DNA of 39,415 nt from Minisyncoccota bacterium (GCA_018062425.1 JAGOSH010000007.1:1-39415), one strand, 5' to 3'. Positions 7,716 to 16,800 are shown, numbered from the stretch's first letter. Numbers and translations: made by a program. Notes: generated by a model not told the origin, from the letters alone.

Positions 7716-8891
7716 ATGCAAGATAAACAAATCGAAAAACTAATAAAAGCAGAGGCTAAAAGGCAGAAAAGCGTTATCAACCTAATAGCGTCAGAGAACT
7801 ATGTTTCCAAGGATGTTTTGGCTGCGCTTGGTAGCGAGCTCACGAATAAATATGCCGAAGGCTACCCTGGCAGGCGGTATTATGGTGGAAACACGATTAT
7901 CGACAAAGTAGAACTGCTTTGTATTGATCGGGCGTTAAAACTTTTCAAACTCAAAAAAGAAAACTGGCATGTGAACGTCCAATTACTTTCCGGCAGTCCT
8001 GCCAACTTTGCTTTGTATGCTGCTCTGGTTCCGTTGGGGGAGAAGATAATGGGCATGAAACTTTCCTCTGGGGGGCATCTAACTCATGGCTATCCGGCAT
8101 CCATGACCGGTAAGCTTTGGAGTTCAGCTCAGTTCGAAATTACGGTAGAAAATGAAGAGATTGATTACGAAGCATTGAAACAGCTCGCCATTGCACAGAA
8201 ACCAAAGCTGATTGTCGCTGGATTTACTGCTTACCCGCGAGTGGTCAATTTCAAAAAGTTTCGTGAGATTGCAGACGCATGCGGAGCTATTCTACACATA
8301 GACATGTCGCATTTCGCTGGACTCGTTGCTGGGGGAGCGTATCCGTCACCATTTCCATATGCGGATTCTGTGATGACCACCACCCACAAATCTCTCCGTG
8401 GTCCACGGCATGCATTACTTTTTGTAAAAAAAGACAGCAGAGAATTTGATAAAAAACTCGACAAGGCTGTGATACCGGGACTTTTCGGTGGTCCACACGA
8501 GAATACTATTGCTGCGGTCGCCGTAGCCTTGGCGGAGGCGACCAAGCCTGCTTTTAAAATCTACGCTAAGCAAGTTGTAAAAAATGCAAAAGTATTAGCG
8601 AGCGAACTTCAAACATTAGGCTGGCACATCATATCTAGGGGTACGGATTCCCACCTCATCCTTATGGATACCTGGATGAATGGCGCAGGGGTACCAGGTA
8701 AAATTGCCAGCGAAAAGCTTGAGAAAGCTGGGATAATAGTAAACATGAACACCATCCCTGGTGACCCACGTGGACCAATGGACCCTTCTGGTATTCGCCT
8801 GGGTACCTGCGCAGAAACTACTCGCGGTAAAAAAGAAAAAGATATGATAGCTATTGCCAGAAAGATTGATAAAGTTTTACGGAGTAGATAA
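7716..8891 (+). CDS. glyA: Serine hydroxymethyltransferase
   Basis: A 391-residue PLP enzyme, somewhat shorter than the usual 415-420. It interconverts serine and glycine while loading one-carbon units on tetrahydrofolate, which feeds thymidylate synthesis. Clear signatures are NLIASENYVSKDV, NKYAEGYPGRRYYGG and VMTTTHKSLRGPRH, where K225 binds PLP. The end has IRLGTCAETTRG, where the family usually has a similar IR.GT segment. It stands alone behind its own promoter; the following CYTH gene starts 34 bases later. Confidence 0.97.
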   Translation: MQDKQIEKLIKAEAKRQKSVINLIASENYVSKDVLAALGSELTNKYAEGYPGRRYYGGNTIIDKVELLCIDRALKLFKLKKENWHVNVQLLSGSPANFALYAALVPLGEKIMGMKLSSGGHLTHGYPASMTGKLWSSAQFEITVENEEIDYEALKQLAIAQKPKLIVAGFTAYPRVVNFKKFREIADACGAILHIDMSHFAGLVAGGAYPSPFPYADSVMTTTHKSLRGPRHALLFVKKDSREFDKKLDKAVIPGLFGGPHENTIAAVAVALAEATKPAFKIYAKQVVKNAKVLASELQTLGWHIISRGTDSHLILMDTWMNGAGVPGKIASEKLEKAGIIVNMNTIPGDPRGPMDPSGIRLGTCAETTRGKKEKDMIAIARKIDKVLRSR

Positions 8892-8925
8892 CAAGCTACT
8901 TTACCCAACTAAAGTAAAAAATAAT

Positions 8926-9465
8926 ATGATTGAAGTAGAAAAAAGATATCAACTGACAGACGAACAGGAAAAGGCTCTGCTTGAAGGAGCGGAGTTCCAG
9001 GGAGAGAAGCTTGTCCACGACGTGTATTATGATTATCCGGACTATAGGTTGACTAAAAAAGCTATCCGTTTACGAAAGCGGGGAGACAGGTTCGAACTTA
9101 AAATTCGTAAAGAAGCTGGAGTTAATGGAGAACTAGAAAACGAAAAAGAAATAGCAGATTATTTCGATCTTACCGAAAGTGTTACTAAGTTTGTTGAACA
9201 AAATTTGATTAAAGTTATTGAATACACGACAACTCGCAAAAAATACAAGAAAGATAGTTTCACTATAGATATCGATAATACGGATTTTGGTTACAAGATT
9301 TGTGAAATAGAACTTCTGGTTAATGAAGACATCGAAGTTGGGGAAGCCATTTCCTTGATAAAAGAATTCGCAGAAAAATACGGTTTTGAAAACCAGAAAA
9401 CATTACCGAAGCGAGTTGGGTATTTAAAAAGGTTCAAACCCGAAGTTTATCGGGAATTATATTAG
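8926..9465 (+). CDS. CYTH-domain protein (triphosphatase / class IV adenylate cyclase-like)
   Basis: A 179-residue protein starting MIEVEKRYQL, chosen over a longer in-frame start at 8854 that overlaps glyA. The N-terminal EVEKR is a form of the ExExK motif of CYTH domains, followed by the alternating charged strands that line the tunnel (YLTK..AIRLRKRGD, ELKIRKEAG, FTIDIDNTDFG, CEIELLV). CYTH proteins bind triphosphates with metal ions: thiamine triphosphatases, inorganic triphosphatases or AC-IV cyclases. The length and IEVE start look closer to the thiamine-triphosphatase type, but the substrate is not known. Ends directly before the DNPH1-like gene promoter. Confidence 0.85.
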   Translation: MIEVEKRYQLTDEQEKALLEGAEFQGEKLVHDVYYDYPDYRLTKKAIRLRKRGDRFELKIRKEAGVNGELENEKEIADYFDLTESVTKFVEQNLIKVIEYTTTRKKYKKDSFTIDIDNTDFGYKICEIELLVNEDIEVGEAISLIKEFAEKYGFENQKTLPKRVGYLKRFKPEVYRELY

Positions 9466-9470
9466 TTGTG

Positions 9471-9476
9471 TATAAT
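9471..9476 (+). promoter_or_regulatory. -10 promoter of the DNPH1-like gene
   Basis: TATAAT, preceded directly by TG, then seven bases and the ATG at 9484. It rejects the longer in-frame start at 9466, which lies upstream of the box. Confidence 0.65.
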
Positions 9477-9483
9477 AATTATT

Positions 9484-9900
9484 ATGAAAATATATTTTGC
9501 AGGGGCGATAAAGGGAGGAAGAGAAGATGTAAATTTATATGCTGAGATTATTGCATTACTAAAACAGCATGGTCAGGTGCTTACAGAGCACTTGGGTGAC
9601 CCGACTATCACAACTGCTGGTCAGCAAGGCCAAGGCAAATCAGCCAGTCAAATTTTTACCGACGATACAAATTGGTTAGGAGAGGCGGATATCGTTATTG
9701 CTGAAGTCACTCAACCCAGTTTAGGAGTTGGATATGAAATCGGCAGAGCCGAATTGCTCGATAAGAAAATCTGTTGCCTGTTTCGACCCAATACGGGCAA
9801 AAGTTTGTCTGCAATGATTTCCGGAAATCCAAAAGTCAGTGTATTTGAATATCAAACAGTTGATCAATTAAAGCCATACCTACATACTTTATTTAAATAA
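9484..9900 (+). CDS. 2'-deoxynucleoside 5'-phosphate N-hydrolase-like protein (DNPH1/RCL family)
   Basis: A 138-residue protein. It matches the animal DNPH1/RCL layout closely: MKIYFAGAIKGGRED, then VLTEHLGD, NWLGEADIVIAEVTQPSLG and VGYEIGRAELL (E85 corresponds to the catalytic glutamate), then ICCLFRPNTGKSLSAMI. DNPH1 cleaves the N-glycosidic bond of deoxynucleoside monophosphates, notably modified ones such as hydroxymethyl-dUMP, and belongs to the nucleoside 2-deoxyribosyltransferase fold. Start at 9484 follows from the promoter spacing. It begins a run with tmk, NUDIX and dut, all acting on nucleotide pools, which supports a sanitising role. Confidence 0.9.
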   Translation: MKIYFAGAIKGGREDVNLYAEIIALLKQHGQVLTEHLGDPTITTAGQQGQGKSASQIFTDDTNWLGEADIVIAEVTQPSLGVGYEIGRAELLDKKICCLFRPNTGKSLSAMISGNPKVSVFEYQTVDQLKPYLHTLFK

Positions 9901-9903
9901 GTT

Positions 9904-9912
9904 TGCTATACT
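9904..9912 (+). promoter_or_regulatory. extended -10 promoter of the 9919 gene
   Basis: TGC TATACT followed by six bases and the ATG at 9919. Confidence 0.65.
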
Positions 9913-9918
9913 CTCTTT

Positions 9919-10155
9919 ATGAATTCATTACCTCAAACGGTGGGCTGGATTGGCACATTCTTGGTTGTTCTGGCTTATTTCCTGGTGTCTACCAAGAGGG
10001 TGAAACCACAGAGTAAGAGGTACCAATTGCTTAACCTACTAGGTGCTATTGGGGTAGGAATAAGTGTTTTTAACGAAGGTGCTTGGCCGGCAGTGACCCT
10101 GCAGGTTGTGTGGGGGTTGATAGCCCTGGTTTCTATTTTTAAAAGTAAAAAGTAA
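9919..10155 (+). CDS. Small membrane protein of the CBU_0592-like type
   Basis: A 78-residue protein with three hydrophobic segments (about 7-24, 36-51, 56-73). The layout VGWIGTFLVVLAYFLVS...YQLLNLLGAIGVG...EGAWPAVTLQVVW matches a widespread small membrane family (CBU_0592-like, function unknown). It is the first gene after a promoter and leads directly into tmk, ten bases later. No function can be given. Confidence 0.85.
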   Translation: MNSLPQTVGWIGTFLVVLAYFLVSTKRVKPQSKRYQLLNLLGAIGVGISVFNEGAWPAVTLQVVWGLIALVSIFKSKK

Positions 10156-10164
10156 ATTGTTTAT

Positions 10165-10854
10165 ATGAAAAAGAAAGGGAAGCTTATTGTAATAGATGGT
10201 ACGGATGGGTCTGGTAAGACAACCCAAATAAACCTTTTAATAGAAAAGTTGAAATCGGACGGTTTTAAAGTTAAGACAATTCACTTTCCTAAATACGATA
10301 ACTTTTTCGGTGGATTTATCGGGCACTGTTTAACCGAGCAGTATTATAATTTTATCAATGTCCATCCAAAGATAATTTCCGTTCTTTATGCAGCAGACAG
10401 ATGGGAGTCATCAAAGGAAATAAAAAACTGGATGGATAAAGGCTACACAGTCGTTCTTGATCGATATGTTTCTGCTGCTCAAATTCATCAAGGAGGTATG
10501 ATAAAGAATGTAAAAAAGCGTGAAGCGTTCATTAAATGGCTGGATGAAATGGAGTATAGCGTCTTTAAAATTCCACGAGCAGATATCACCATATACCTAT
10601 CTTTACCGTTTGAAATAAGTCAAAAGTTGATAAAAGAAAGAAACAAGAAAGCCGTACGTGCATATGCGGGAAACAAAAAGGACGTACACGAGGTTTCTCT
10701 GGAATATCAGAAAAACTCTAGAGAAAGCGCACTTTGGCTTTCTAAAACTCAAAAAAAGTTTATTAAAGTAGATTGTGCACAAAAAGGCGAAATCCTTTCC
10801 CGCGAAGCAATTCATGAAATGGTATATAAAGAAGTTAAAAAGATAATTAAATAG
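10165..10854 (+). CDS. tmk: Thymidylate kinase
   Basis: A 229-residue P-loop kinase that makes dTDP from dTMP. Signatures: the P-loop GTDGSGKTT at residues 12-20, VLDRYVSAAQIHQGG (the DR(Y/H) motif) and a lid region with RNKKAVRAYAGNKKDVHE. It is slightly longer than bacterial Tmk (about 205-215), and the LEKWMDEMEY-type segment resembles archaeal/eukaryal-like Tmk; no reassignment is needed. Lies in one run with the small membrane gene (10 bases before) and NUDIX (3 bases after). Confidence 0.94.
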   Translation: MKKKGKLIVIDGTDGSGKTTQINLLIEKLKSDGFKVKTIHFPKYDNFFGGFIGHCLTEQYYNFINVHPKIISVLYAADRWESSKEIKNWMDKGYTVVLDRYVSAAQIHQGGMIKNVKKREAFIKWLDEMEYSVFKIPRADITIYLSLPFEISQKLIKERNKKAVRAYAGNKKDVHEVSLEYQKNSRESALWLSKTQKKFIKVDCAQKGEILSREAIHEMVYKEVKKIIK

Positions 10855-10857
10855 AAT

Positions 10858-11409
10858 ATGAAAATTCCAGTAGTAAATGAACAAGATGAAATAATAGGTA
10901 GCGAAGAACGGTCAATTGTTCATCGTGACGGACTAAAACACAGAGAGGTGGGTGTATGGCTTGTTACTTCAGACGACGAGATTGTCTTTCAAAAACGGGC
11001 ATTATTTAAAGAAATTTACCCCGGACTCCTCGACTGTACAGCTGGTGGTCATGTGGATTCTAGTTCCGAATCTTACGAAACTGCAGCTACTCGTGAGCTG
11101 GTCGAAGAAACAGGTCAGAGAAATTTAAAGCTATTTATGTTTAATAAAAAATACGGAGAAGAGTTTGATCCTGTAACAAATATAAGCAATAATCGTTTCA
11201 GTACTGTTTTTGTTGCCCGGTTGAACACACCTGTCGAAGAACTTGTTGTTGAAGATGGAAAGGTGACTAGCTTCAAAGCTTTTTCAATAAATTCTCTTAA
11301 AAATCTAGATGATACACAAAAGGAACAATTCATTCCAAGGTTTATAACCGATGAATCCATCAATGATTTTCAAAAAATGATAGACTTTTTACATGCAAAT
11401 CAAAGTTAA
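10858..11409 (+). CDS. NUDIX hydrolase
   Basis: A 183-residue protein. The Nudix box GGHVDSSSESYETAATREL VEETG is recognisable (written here in two parts), but the loop between the conserved glycine and first glutamate is one residue longer than the GX5E consensus. The N-terminal part (VVNEQDEIIGSEERSIVHRDGLKHREVGVWLV) is of the IPP-isomerase-like/YfcD class, whose substrates are poorly known. NUDIX enzymes cleave nucleoside diphosphates linked to X, often sanitising pools. It overlaps dut by 17 bases, so translation is coupled. Confidence 0.9.
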   Translation: MKIPVVNEQDEIIGSEERSIVHRDGLKHREVGVWLVTSDDEIVFQKRALFKEIYPGLLDCTAGGHVDSSSESYETAATRELVEETGQRNLKLFMFNKKYGEEFDPVTNISNNRFSTVFVARLNTPVEELVVEDGKVTSFKAFSINSLKNLDDTQKEQFIPRFITDESINDFQKMIDFLHANQS

Positions 11410-11818
11410 AAAAATAAATAGCGATGCGAAGTTGCCGACACATGGACATCCGGGGGATGCGGGGATGGATTTTTATGCTATTGATACGGCGGTATTTCCT
11501 CCGCATGCACAGGTGAGGGTACACACTGGTGTGGCGATAGAAATCCCCGAGGGACATGTGGGCCTCATCTGGGATAAATCAGGAATATCTTTCAATATGG
11601 GGCTCAAAGTTATGGGTGGGGTGATAGATGCGAGCTACAGAGGCGAGATAATCATGAGCATGCTCAATACTACCGACAAAGAGGTAGTAATGGAGGCTGG
11701 GCACAAGATTGCCCAGATGCTTATTCAAAAATTCGAACATTGTGATATTGTAGAGGTAAGCGACCTTTCGGAGACGGTAAGGGGCGAAGGCCGGGAGGGT
11801 AGCACGGGGCATAAATAA
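11393..11818 (+). CDS. dut: dUTP diphosphatase (dUTPase)
   Basis: A 141-residue trimeric-type dUTPase. It converts dUTP to dUMP, keeping uracil out of DNA and supplying thymidylate synthesis. The five motifs are visible: DAGMDFYA (I), DKSGIS (II, where PRSG is usual), GVIDASYRGEI (III, with catalytic D), GHKIAQMLI (IV) and RGEGREGSTGHK (V, the phosphate-binding tail). The start is inside the preceding NUDIX gene. Together with the DNPH1-like gene and tmk it forms a thymidylate/nucleotide-hygiene cluster. Confidence 0.96.
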   Translation: MQIKVKKINSDAKLPTHGHPGDAGMDFYAIDTAVFPPHAQVRVHTGVAIEIPEGHVGLIWDKSGISFNMGLKVMGGVIDASYRGEIIMSMLNTTDKEVVMEAGHKIAQMLIQKFEHCDIVEVSDLSETVRGEGREGSTGHK

Positions 11819-11820
11819 GA

Positions 11821-11925
11821 GTACCGAAAGCACTAACTTTTCTACGGTACGAAATTTTTGAAGGTTAAAAATTTCTGAAGTTCTCGGCTCGTCAGCCTCG
11901 AAACCCCTTCGAAAAGTTGTGCTTT
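11821..11925 (+). repeat. Nested inverted-repeat element between dut and argS
   Basis: Three inverted repeats are nested in about 105 bases. Outer: AAAGCACTAACTTTTC at 11827-11842 against GAAAAGTTGTGCTTT at 11911-11925 (one bulge). Inner: GAAATTTTT at 11851-11859 against AAAAATTTC at 11867-11875, perfect. GTACCG at 11821 and CGGTAC at 11845 are also complementary, as are GGCT/AGCC at 11887-11898. No T-run and no obvious arginine leader peptide follow, so it is not an evident attenuator. It shares AAGTTC...GGCTCG with the element before efp. It may fold as RNA or act as a DNA cruciform; function unknown. Confidence 0.6.
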
Positions 11926-11941
11926 AGTCGATATAAAAATC

Positions 11942-13621
11942 ATGGAACAAAAAATAAAGAACTTAATAACAGAATCATTAAAAAGCCTAAACATAGAAGG
12001 GGCAGATTTTGTAGTTGAACACCCTGGTGATTTGTCGATGGGGGACTATTCTACTAATGTAGCTATGGTGCTCTCGAAAAAGCTCGGACAGAACCCAAAG
12101 GATATTGCAGAAAAAATAGTTGAAGAAATAAACAAAAACAAAAGTTCTGAAATAGAAAAAGTAGAAGTTGCCGGTCCGGGATTTATAAATTTCTATTTAT
12201 CACCGCAGTATTATCACACGGCGCTACAGAACCTTTTGAAAGCAGGAGAAAATTATGGAAAAGTTGAAATTCATAAAGGTAAAAAGATCCTTACAGAGCA
12301 TACGAGCATAAACTTGTTCAAGCCTTTTCACATCGGTCATTTGATGAACAATGCTATCGGAGAATCTATAACTCGCTTTGCACGATTCTCTGGTGCAGAA
12401 GTCACAGCTATTTCTTATCCTTCAGACGTCTCGCTCGGTATTGGTAAGGCTATTTTCATAATCCTTGCTGACGGTATAGACAAACTGAATTCTTTCGACA
12501 CTTTGTCTGAAAAGCTTACCTACATTGGTGAATGTTATGTGCGTGGAACCAGGAAAATGGAGGAAGACCCGAGCATCGAGCCCCGCATACGCGAAATAAC
12601 CAAAATGATTTACGATCACATCTCTGGTCCTGAATTGGATGCGTATGAAATAGGTAAAGAAATCAACTTGTCGTATTTCAAAACGATGTCTGACAAACTC
12701 GGCTCTAAATTTGCTGCATATATTTTTGAAAGTGAAGCAGGTGTAGAGGGCAAAAGACTGGTTACAGAAAATGTGGGGAAAGTTTTCGAAGAATCTGACG
12801 GGGCAATCATTTATAAAGGCGAGCAGGATGGATTGCATACCAGAGTTTTCGTAAACAAAGAAGGATATCCGACATACGAGGCCAAAGACGTGGGACTTAT
12901 GTTCCTCAAATTCTCGAGGTACAACCCTGACATATCTATCTTCATTACTGACCACGAGCAGTCAGAATATTTCAAAGTTGTGGTACATGCAGCGGGTAAA
13001 ATAAACAAAGTCTGGCAGGACAAAACAGTGCACCGTACTCATGGGCGTATGAGCTTCAAGGGACAAAAAATGTCGTCCCGTCTCGGTGGGGTGCCGATTG
13101 CTAGTACCTTGTTAGACGCAGTCAAAGAAGAAGTAACAGAAAAAGCCAAAGACATACCAGAAAAAACTAAAGAGATGATATCAGTAGCTGCTTTGAAGTT
13201 TGCCATTTTGAAAAGCATGGCTGGCAAGAATATAAATTTTGATCCAGAGACTTCGCTTTCTTTTGAAGGCGACTCCGGTCCGTATCTGCAATACTCTACT
13301 GTGCGTGCAGGTTCTGTTTTAGAAAAAGCAGGGGAGATCAAAGCCGAGTTTGATTTGAAATCAGAAATTACCGAAGTAGAAAAATATTTGGATAGATTCG
13401 AAGAAGTAGTCACGAAGTGCATCACCCTTTGGGAACCGCACCATATGGTGGACTATCTGCTCAATTTATCTCAAAGGTTTAATTCTTGGTACGGGCAGGT
13501 GCGCATTATCGACGAAGAGAACAAAGAAATGCAGTACAATCTGGCGATCGTCAAAGCTTTTACCTTGGTTATGAAAAACGGCCTTTACCTCCTAGGCATT
13601 GAAACTCCAGAGAAAATGTAG
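11942..13621 (+). CDS. argS: Arginyl-tRNA synthetase
   Basis: A 559-residue class I synthetase charging tRNA-Arg. The N-terminal Add1 domain (GDLSMGDYSTNVAM) is typical, the HIGH motif is FHIGH (H130-H133), and the KMSKS loop is degenerate as GQKMSSRLGG (about 376-380), normal for ArgRS. The anticodon-binding helical domain at the C-terminus ends MKNGLYLLGIETPEKM. A TATAAA four bases before the ATG is a poor promoter match; the inverted-repeat region lies just upstream. The T-box leader of ileS begins about 20 bases after the stop. Confidence 0.97.
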   Translation: MEQKIKNLITESLKSLNIEGADFVVEHPGDLSMGDYSTNVAMVLSKKLGQNPKDIAEKIVEEINKNKSSEIEKVEVAGPGFINFYLSPQYYHTALQNLLKAGENYGKVEIHKGKKILTEHTSINLFKPFHIGHLMNNAIGESITRFARFSGAEVTAISYPSDVSLGIGKAIFIILADGIDKLNSFDTLSEKLTYIGECYVRGTRKMEEDPSIEPRIREITKMIYDHISGPELDAYEIGKEINLSYFKTMSDKLGSKFAAYIFESEAGVEGKRLVTENVGKVFEESDGAIIYKGEQDGLHTRVFVNKEGYPTYEAKDVGLMFLKFSRYNPDISIFITDHEQSEYFKVVVHAAGKINKVWQDKTVHRTHGRMSFKGQKMSSRLGGVPIASTLLDAVKEEVTEKAKDIPEKTKEMISVAALKFAILKSMAGKNINFDPETSLSFEGDSGPYLQYSTVRAGSVLEKAGEIKAEFDLKSEITEVEKYLDRFEEVVTKCITLWEPHHMVDYLLNLSQRFNSWYGQVRIIDEENKEMQYNLAIVKAFTLVMKNGLYLLGIETPEKM

Positions 13622-13626
13622 TATTG

Positions 13627-13636
13627 TGCTTATAAG
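13627..13636 (+). promoter_or_regulatory. extended -10 promoter of the ileS T-box leader
   Basis: TGC TTATAA lies just before the T-box. Transcription would begin around 13640-13643, right at the predicted stem I, so the leader has no extra sequence before its specifier hairpin. Confidence 0.5.
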
Positions 13637-13640
13637 CGTT

Positions 13641-13803
13641 TGAGAGGCTATCAACCTCGAGGCTCTGGGAAGAAAGGAGAAATCCGATTAGACCCTAGCG
13701 GGTAAGCCCGACAAAGCTGTAAATCAAGAAGTAATTAAGGTGGTACCACGGCTCATGAGACCCGTCCTTAAACAGTAATTTTCTATTATTGTTTAAGGAC
13801 GGG
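13641..13803 (+). ncRNA. T-box riboswitch for tRNA-Ile, ultrashort stem I
   Basis: The leader has the T-box core TTAAGG-TGGTACC-ACGG at 13735-13751. Its two flanks pair with CCGTCCTTAA at 13762-13771 to form the antiterminator with a TGGT bulge; TGGT fits the ACCA end of tRNA-Ile (discriminator A). The same CCGTCCTTAA bases are also the 5' side of a strong terminator, so the two structures exclude each other. Near the 5' end a hairpin GAGG/CCTC at 13644-13658 has the loop CTATCAA with ATC at 13650-13652, an isoleucine codon, as specifier. This is like the short stem I of actinobacterial ileS T-boxes, but here the output is a transcription terminator. Directly precedes ileS. Confidence 0.9.
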
Positions 13804-13815
13804 TTTTTATTTTTT
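13761..13815 (+). terminator. T-box-controlled terminator before ileS
   Basis: A 19-base-pair stem (13761-13779 with 13785-13803, one G-U pair) with a five-base loop, followed by TTTTTATTTTTT. Formed when the antiterminator is not stabilised by uncharged tRNA-Ile. Confidence 0.92.
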
Positions 13816-13835
13816 AAAACTAACAAAATATTTAT

Positions 13836-16800
13836 ATGGAAGAAAAAAATAACAAAAGTGAGGCAGCTCTAAGAGAAGAAAAAGTTCTCGAATTTTGGCT
13901 AGAGAATAAAGTTTTCGAAAAGTCGATGTCTGCTGACAGTAGTCATCCGAAAGGTGAGTTCGTTTTCTATGAAGGTCCACCTACTGCGAATGCTAAACCA
14001 GCACTCCATCACCTGGAGGCTCGCGCTTTCAAGGATGTTATACCGAGATACAAAACTATGCAGGGATTCCACGTGCGTCGTAAAGGTGGGTGGGACACAC
14101 ACGGCCTTCCTGTGGAACTCCAAGTTGAAAAGAAGCTGGGACTTAATTCCAAAAAAGCTATCGAAGAATACGGTATTGCCAAGTTCAACAGTGAATGTAG
14201 AGAAAACGTATGGGAGCATATAGGAGAGTGGACCAAGTTTACGGAGCGTATCGGCTACTGGGTGGATAAAGAAAATCCATATATTACTTATGACAACAGT
14301 TACATAGAATCTTTGTGGAATGTGGTAAAGACCGTAGATGACAAAAAGCTTTTGTACAAAGATTACAAAGTCTTGCCTTGGTGTCCGCGCTGTGGAACAG
14401 CGCTGTCTTCGCACGAACTCGCACAGGGGTATGAAGATGTAAAAGATTTATCTGTGTATGTGAAGTTCAAAGTTAAAGGACAAGAAAATACTTATATCCT
14501 TGCGTGGACTACTACGCCGTGGACATTGCCTGGCAACGTTGCTTTGGCTGTAGGTAAAGATATTGAATATGTGAAAGTAAAAGTTGATTACGGAAATGAT
14601 ATTGTTGAAACTGGGACAGTAGAAAATGGGGTAAATAAAAATCAGACATTAATAAAATCAGGAACATATATATTAGCAAAAGCACGAATCGGGTTAATCG
14701 TAGGTAAGTATGAAAATATTGGGGAAATGAAAGGTTCTGACCTGGTTGACCTTGAATACGAACCACTTTTCCCATACATGGCCGACACTATTTCCGATAC
14801 TGAAAAAGAAAAGTTAGAAAATAAAGCATATAGAGTATACGCAGCGGACTTTGTAACCACCGAAGACGGTACTGGGGTGGTGCATACGGCAGTCATGTAT
14901 GGACAGGACGACTTCGTGCTTGGAACGCAGGTTGGACTTCCAAAGCATCACCTAGTAAACCTCGAAGGTAAGTTTGTAAAAGGCACGGGTTTCCTCGAAG
15001 GAAGATTTGTGAAAGAAAAAGACGAGAATGGTAAACCTACTTTGGCGGTAGATATAATAAATTACCTGACTGAGAAAAATCTTTTCTTTAAGAAAGAAAA
15101 TTACGAGCACTCATATCCGCATTGTTGGCGTTGTAAAACTGCTCTTATCTATTATGCACGAGACTCTTGGTACATCCGCATGTCAGACCCAAAAGTGAAA
15201 GAAGAAATGATAAGTCAAAACAAGGAAATAAATTGGGAGCCTTCACACATCCGTGATGGACGCTTTGGAGAATGGTTGCGAGAAATAAAAGACTGGGCCG
15301 TATCTAGAGAAAGGTATTGGGGTACACCGCTTCCTGTCTGGCTTGCAAGTGACGGAGAGAAATTTGTTGTTGATTCCCTTGATACTTTGAAGAAATATTC
15401 CAAAAAGTCCGGTAACAAATATTTCGTAATGCGCCACGGACAGACAGACAACAATGTGAAAAATCTAGTCAGCACTATGAAAAACAGTGGTAGCCACCTG
15501 ACAGAGGAAGGGAAATCAAAAACCAAAGAAAGCGTAGAATCTTTGAAAAACAAAGGTATAAATCTGATCATTACATCACCGTTCAATAGAACCCGAGAAA
15601 CCACAGCTATCGTCAAAGAAGTACTTGGATTAAAAGACGACCAAATAGTAGAAGACGAGAGGCTTGGCGAGATGCAGGTACTGTCCTACGAAGGCCGGAC
15701 CTGGGATGAATATCACAATGAGAATCAGAAAACGACAGACAATTTCGACAAAGCTCACGCAGGAGATGAGTCATACAAAGATATCAAAAGACGAGTAATG
15801 GAATTTGTTTTTGAAACAGAGGCAAAGTATAAAGATAAAAATGTATTGATCGTCACTCACGGCGGACCAGCTTGGCTTCTGGCTTCTGGGGCGCTCATGC
15901 TTGATGTAGAAAAAACTTTGGACATGATCAGCGAAAAAGACGGCTATCATTATTTGAGTAATTCCGAAGTTCAAGAACTTGATTTTTTTGCATTTCCACA
16001 CAACGTAAACTATGAGCTAGATTTGCATCGACCATACATAGATGAGGTTGTTCTAGAAAAAGAGGGCAAAGAATTTGTTCGTACAAAGGAAGTCATGGAC
16101 TGCTGGTTTGATTCTGGGGCGATGCCTTTCGCTCAAGATCACTATCCGTTCGAGAATAAAGAATTTGTGGATGGGCCAGGGTATCCGGCGGACTACATTT
16201 CTGAAGCGATAGATCAGACTCGTGGATGGTTTTATACCTTGCATGCCGTGGGTATACTTATGGGTCGTGGTAAAGCATATAAGAATGTTATTTGTCTCGG
16301 GCATTTACTGGATGAAAAAGGTAAAAAAATGTCAAAATCTATAGGCAACATTGTTGATCCTTGGTTTATGATGGATAAATACGGAGTAGATACACTTAGG
16401 CTTTGGATGTATTCGGTTAATCAGCCCGGAGAAGCGAAAAACTTTGATGAGAAAACTGTAAACATTCTGAACCAGCAAGTCTTTGGACTTCTATACAATG
16501 TTTTAGCTTTCTATGAACTATATAGAGATCAAAAACTTGAAGGTAGCGAAGAAGTAAAATCAGAAAACATACTAGACGTGTGGATACTAGCTAAGTTGGC
16601 AGAGTTAAATAATCTTGCAGTAAGCAACTTAGATAACTACAAAGTGCTTGAGCCTACTCGGGCAATGCGAGAATTCATCGGGGATTTGTCTACCTGGTAC
16701 TTGCGTCGTTCTCGAGAAAGAATCAAAGAAGGGGAAGTAGAAGCAAAGAAGACTCTTTATTTTGTTTTGAAAAACTTTGTTAAGATCATGGCACCGTTTG

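Noticed and set aside
8854-8925. CYTH protein start inside glyA
   Set aside because: The segment overlaps glyA and the family starts at MIEVEKRY (8926).
9466-9483. DNPH1-like start at MCIIII
   Set aside because: It lies upstream of the -10 box; the conserved start is MKIYFAG at 9484.
11821-11941. Arginine attenuator before argS
   Set aside because: No T-run after the hairpins and no short arginine-rich ORF were found; it is listed only as an inverted-repeat element.
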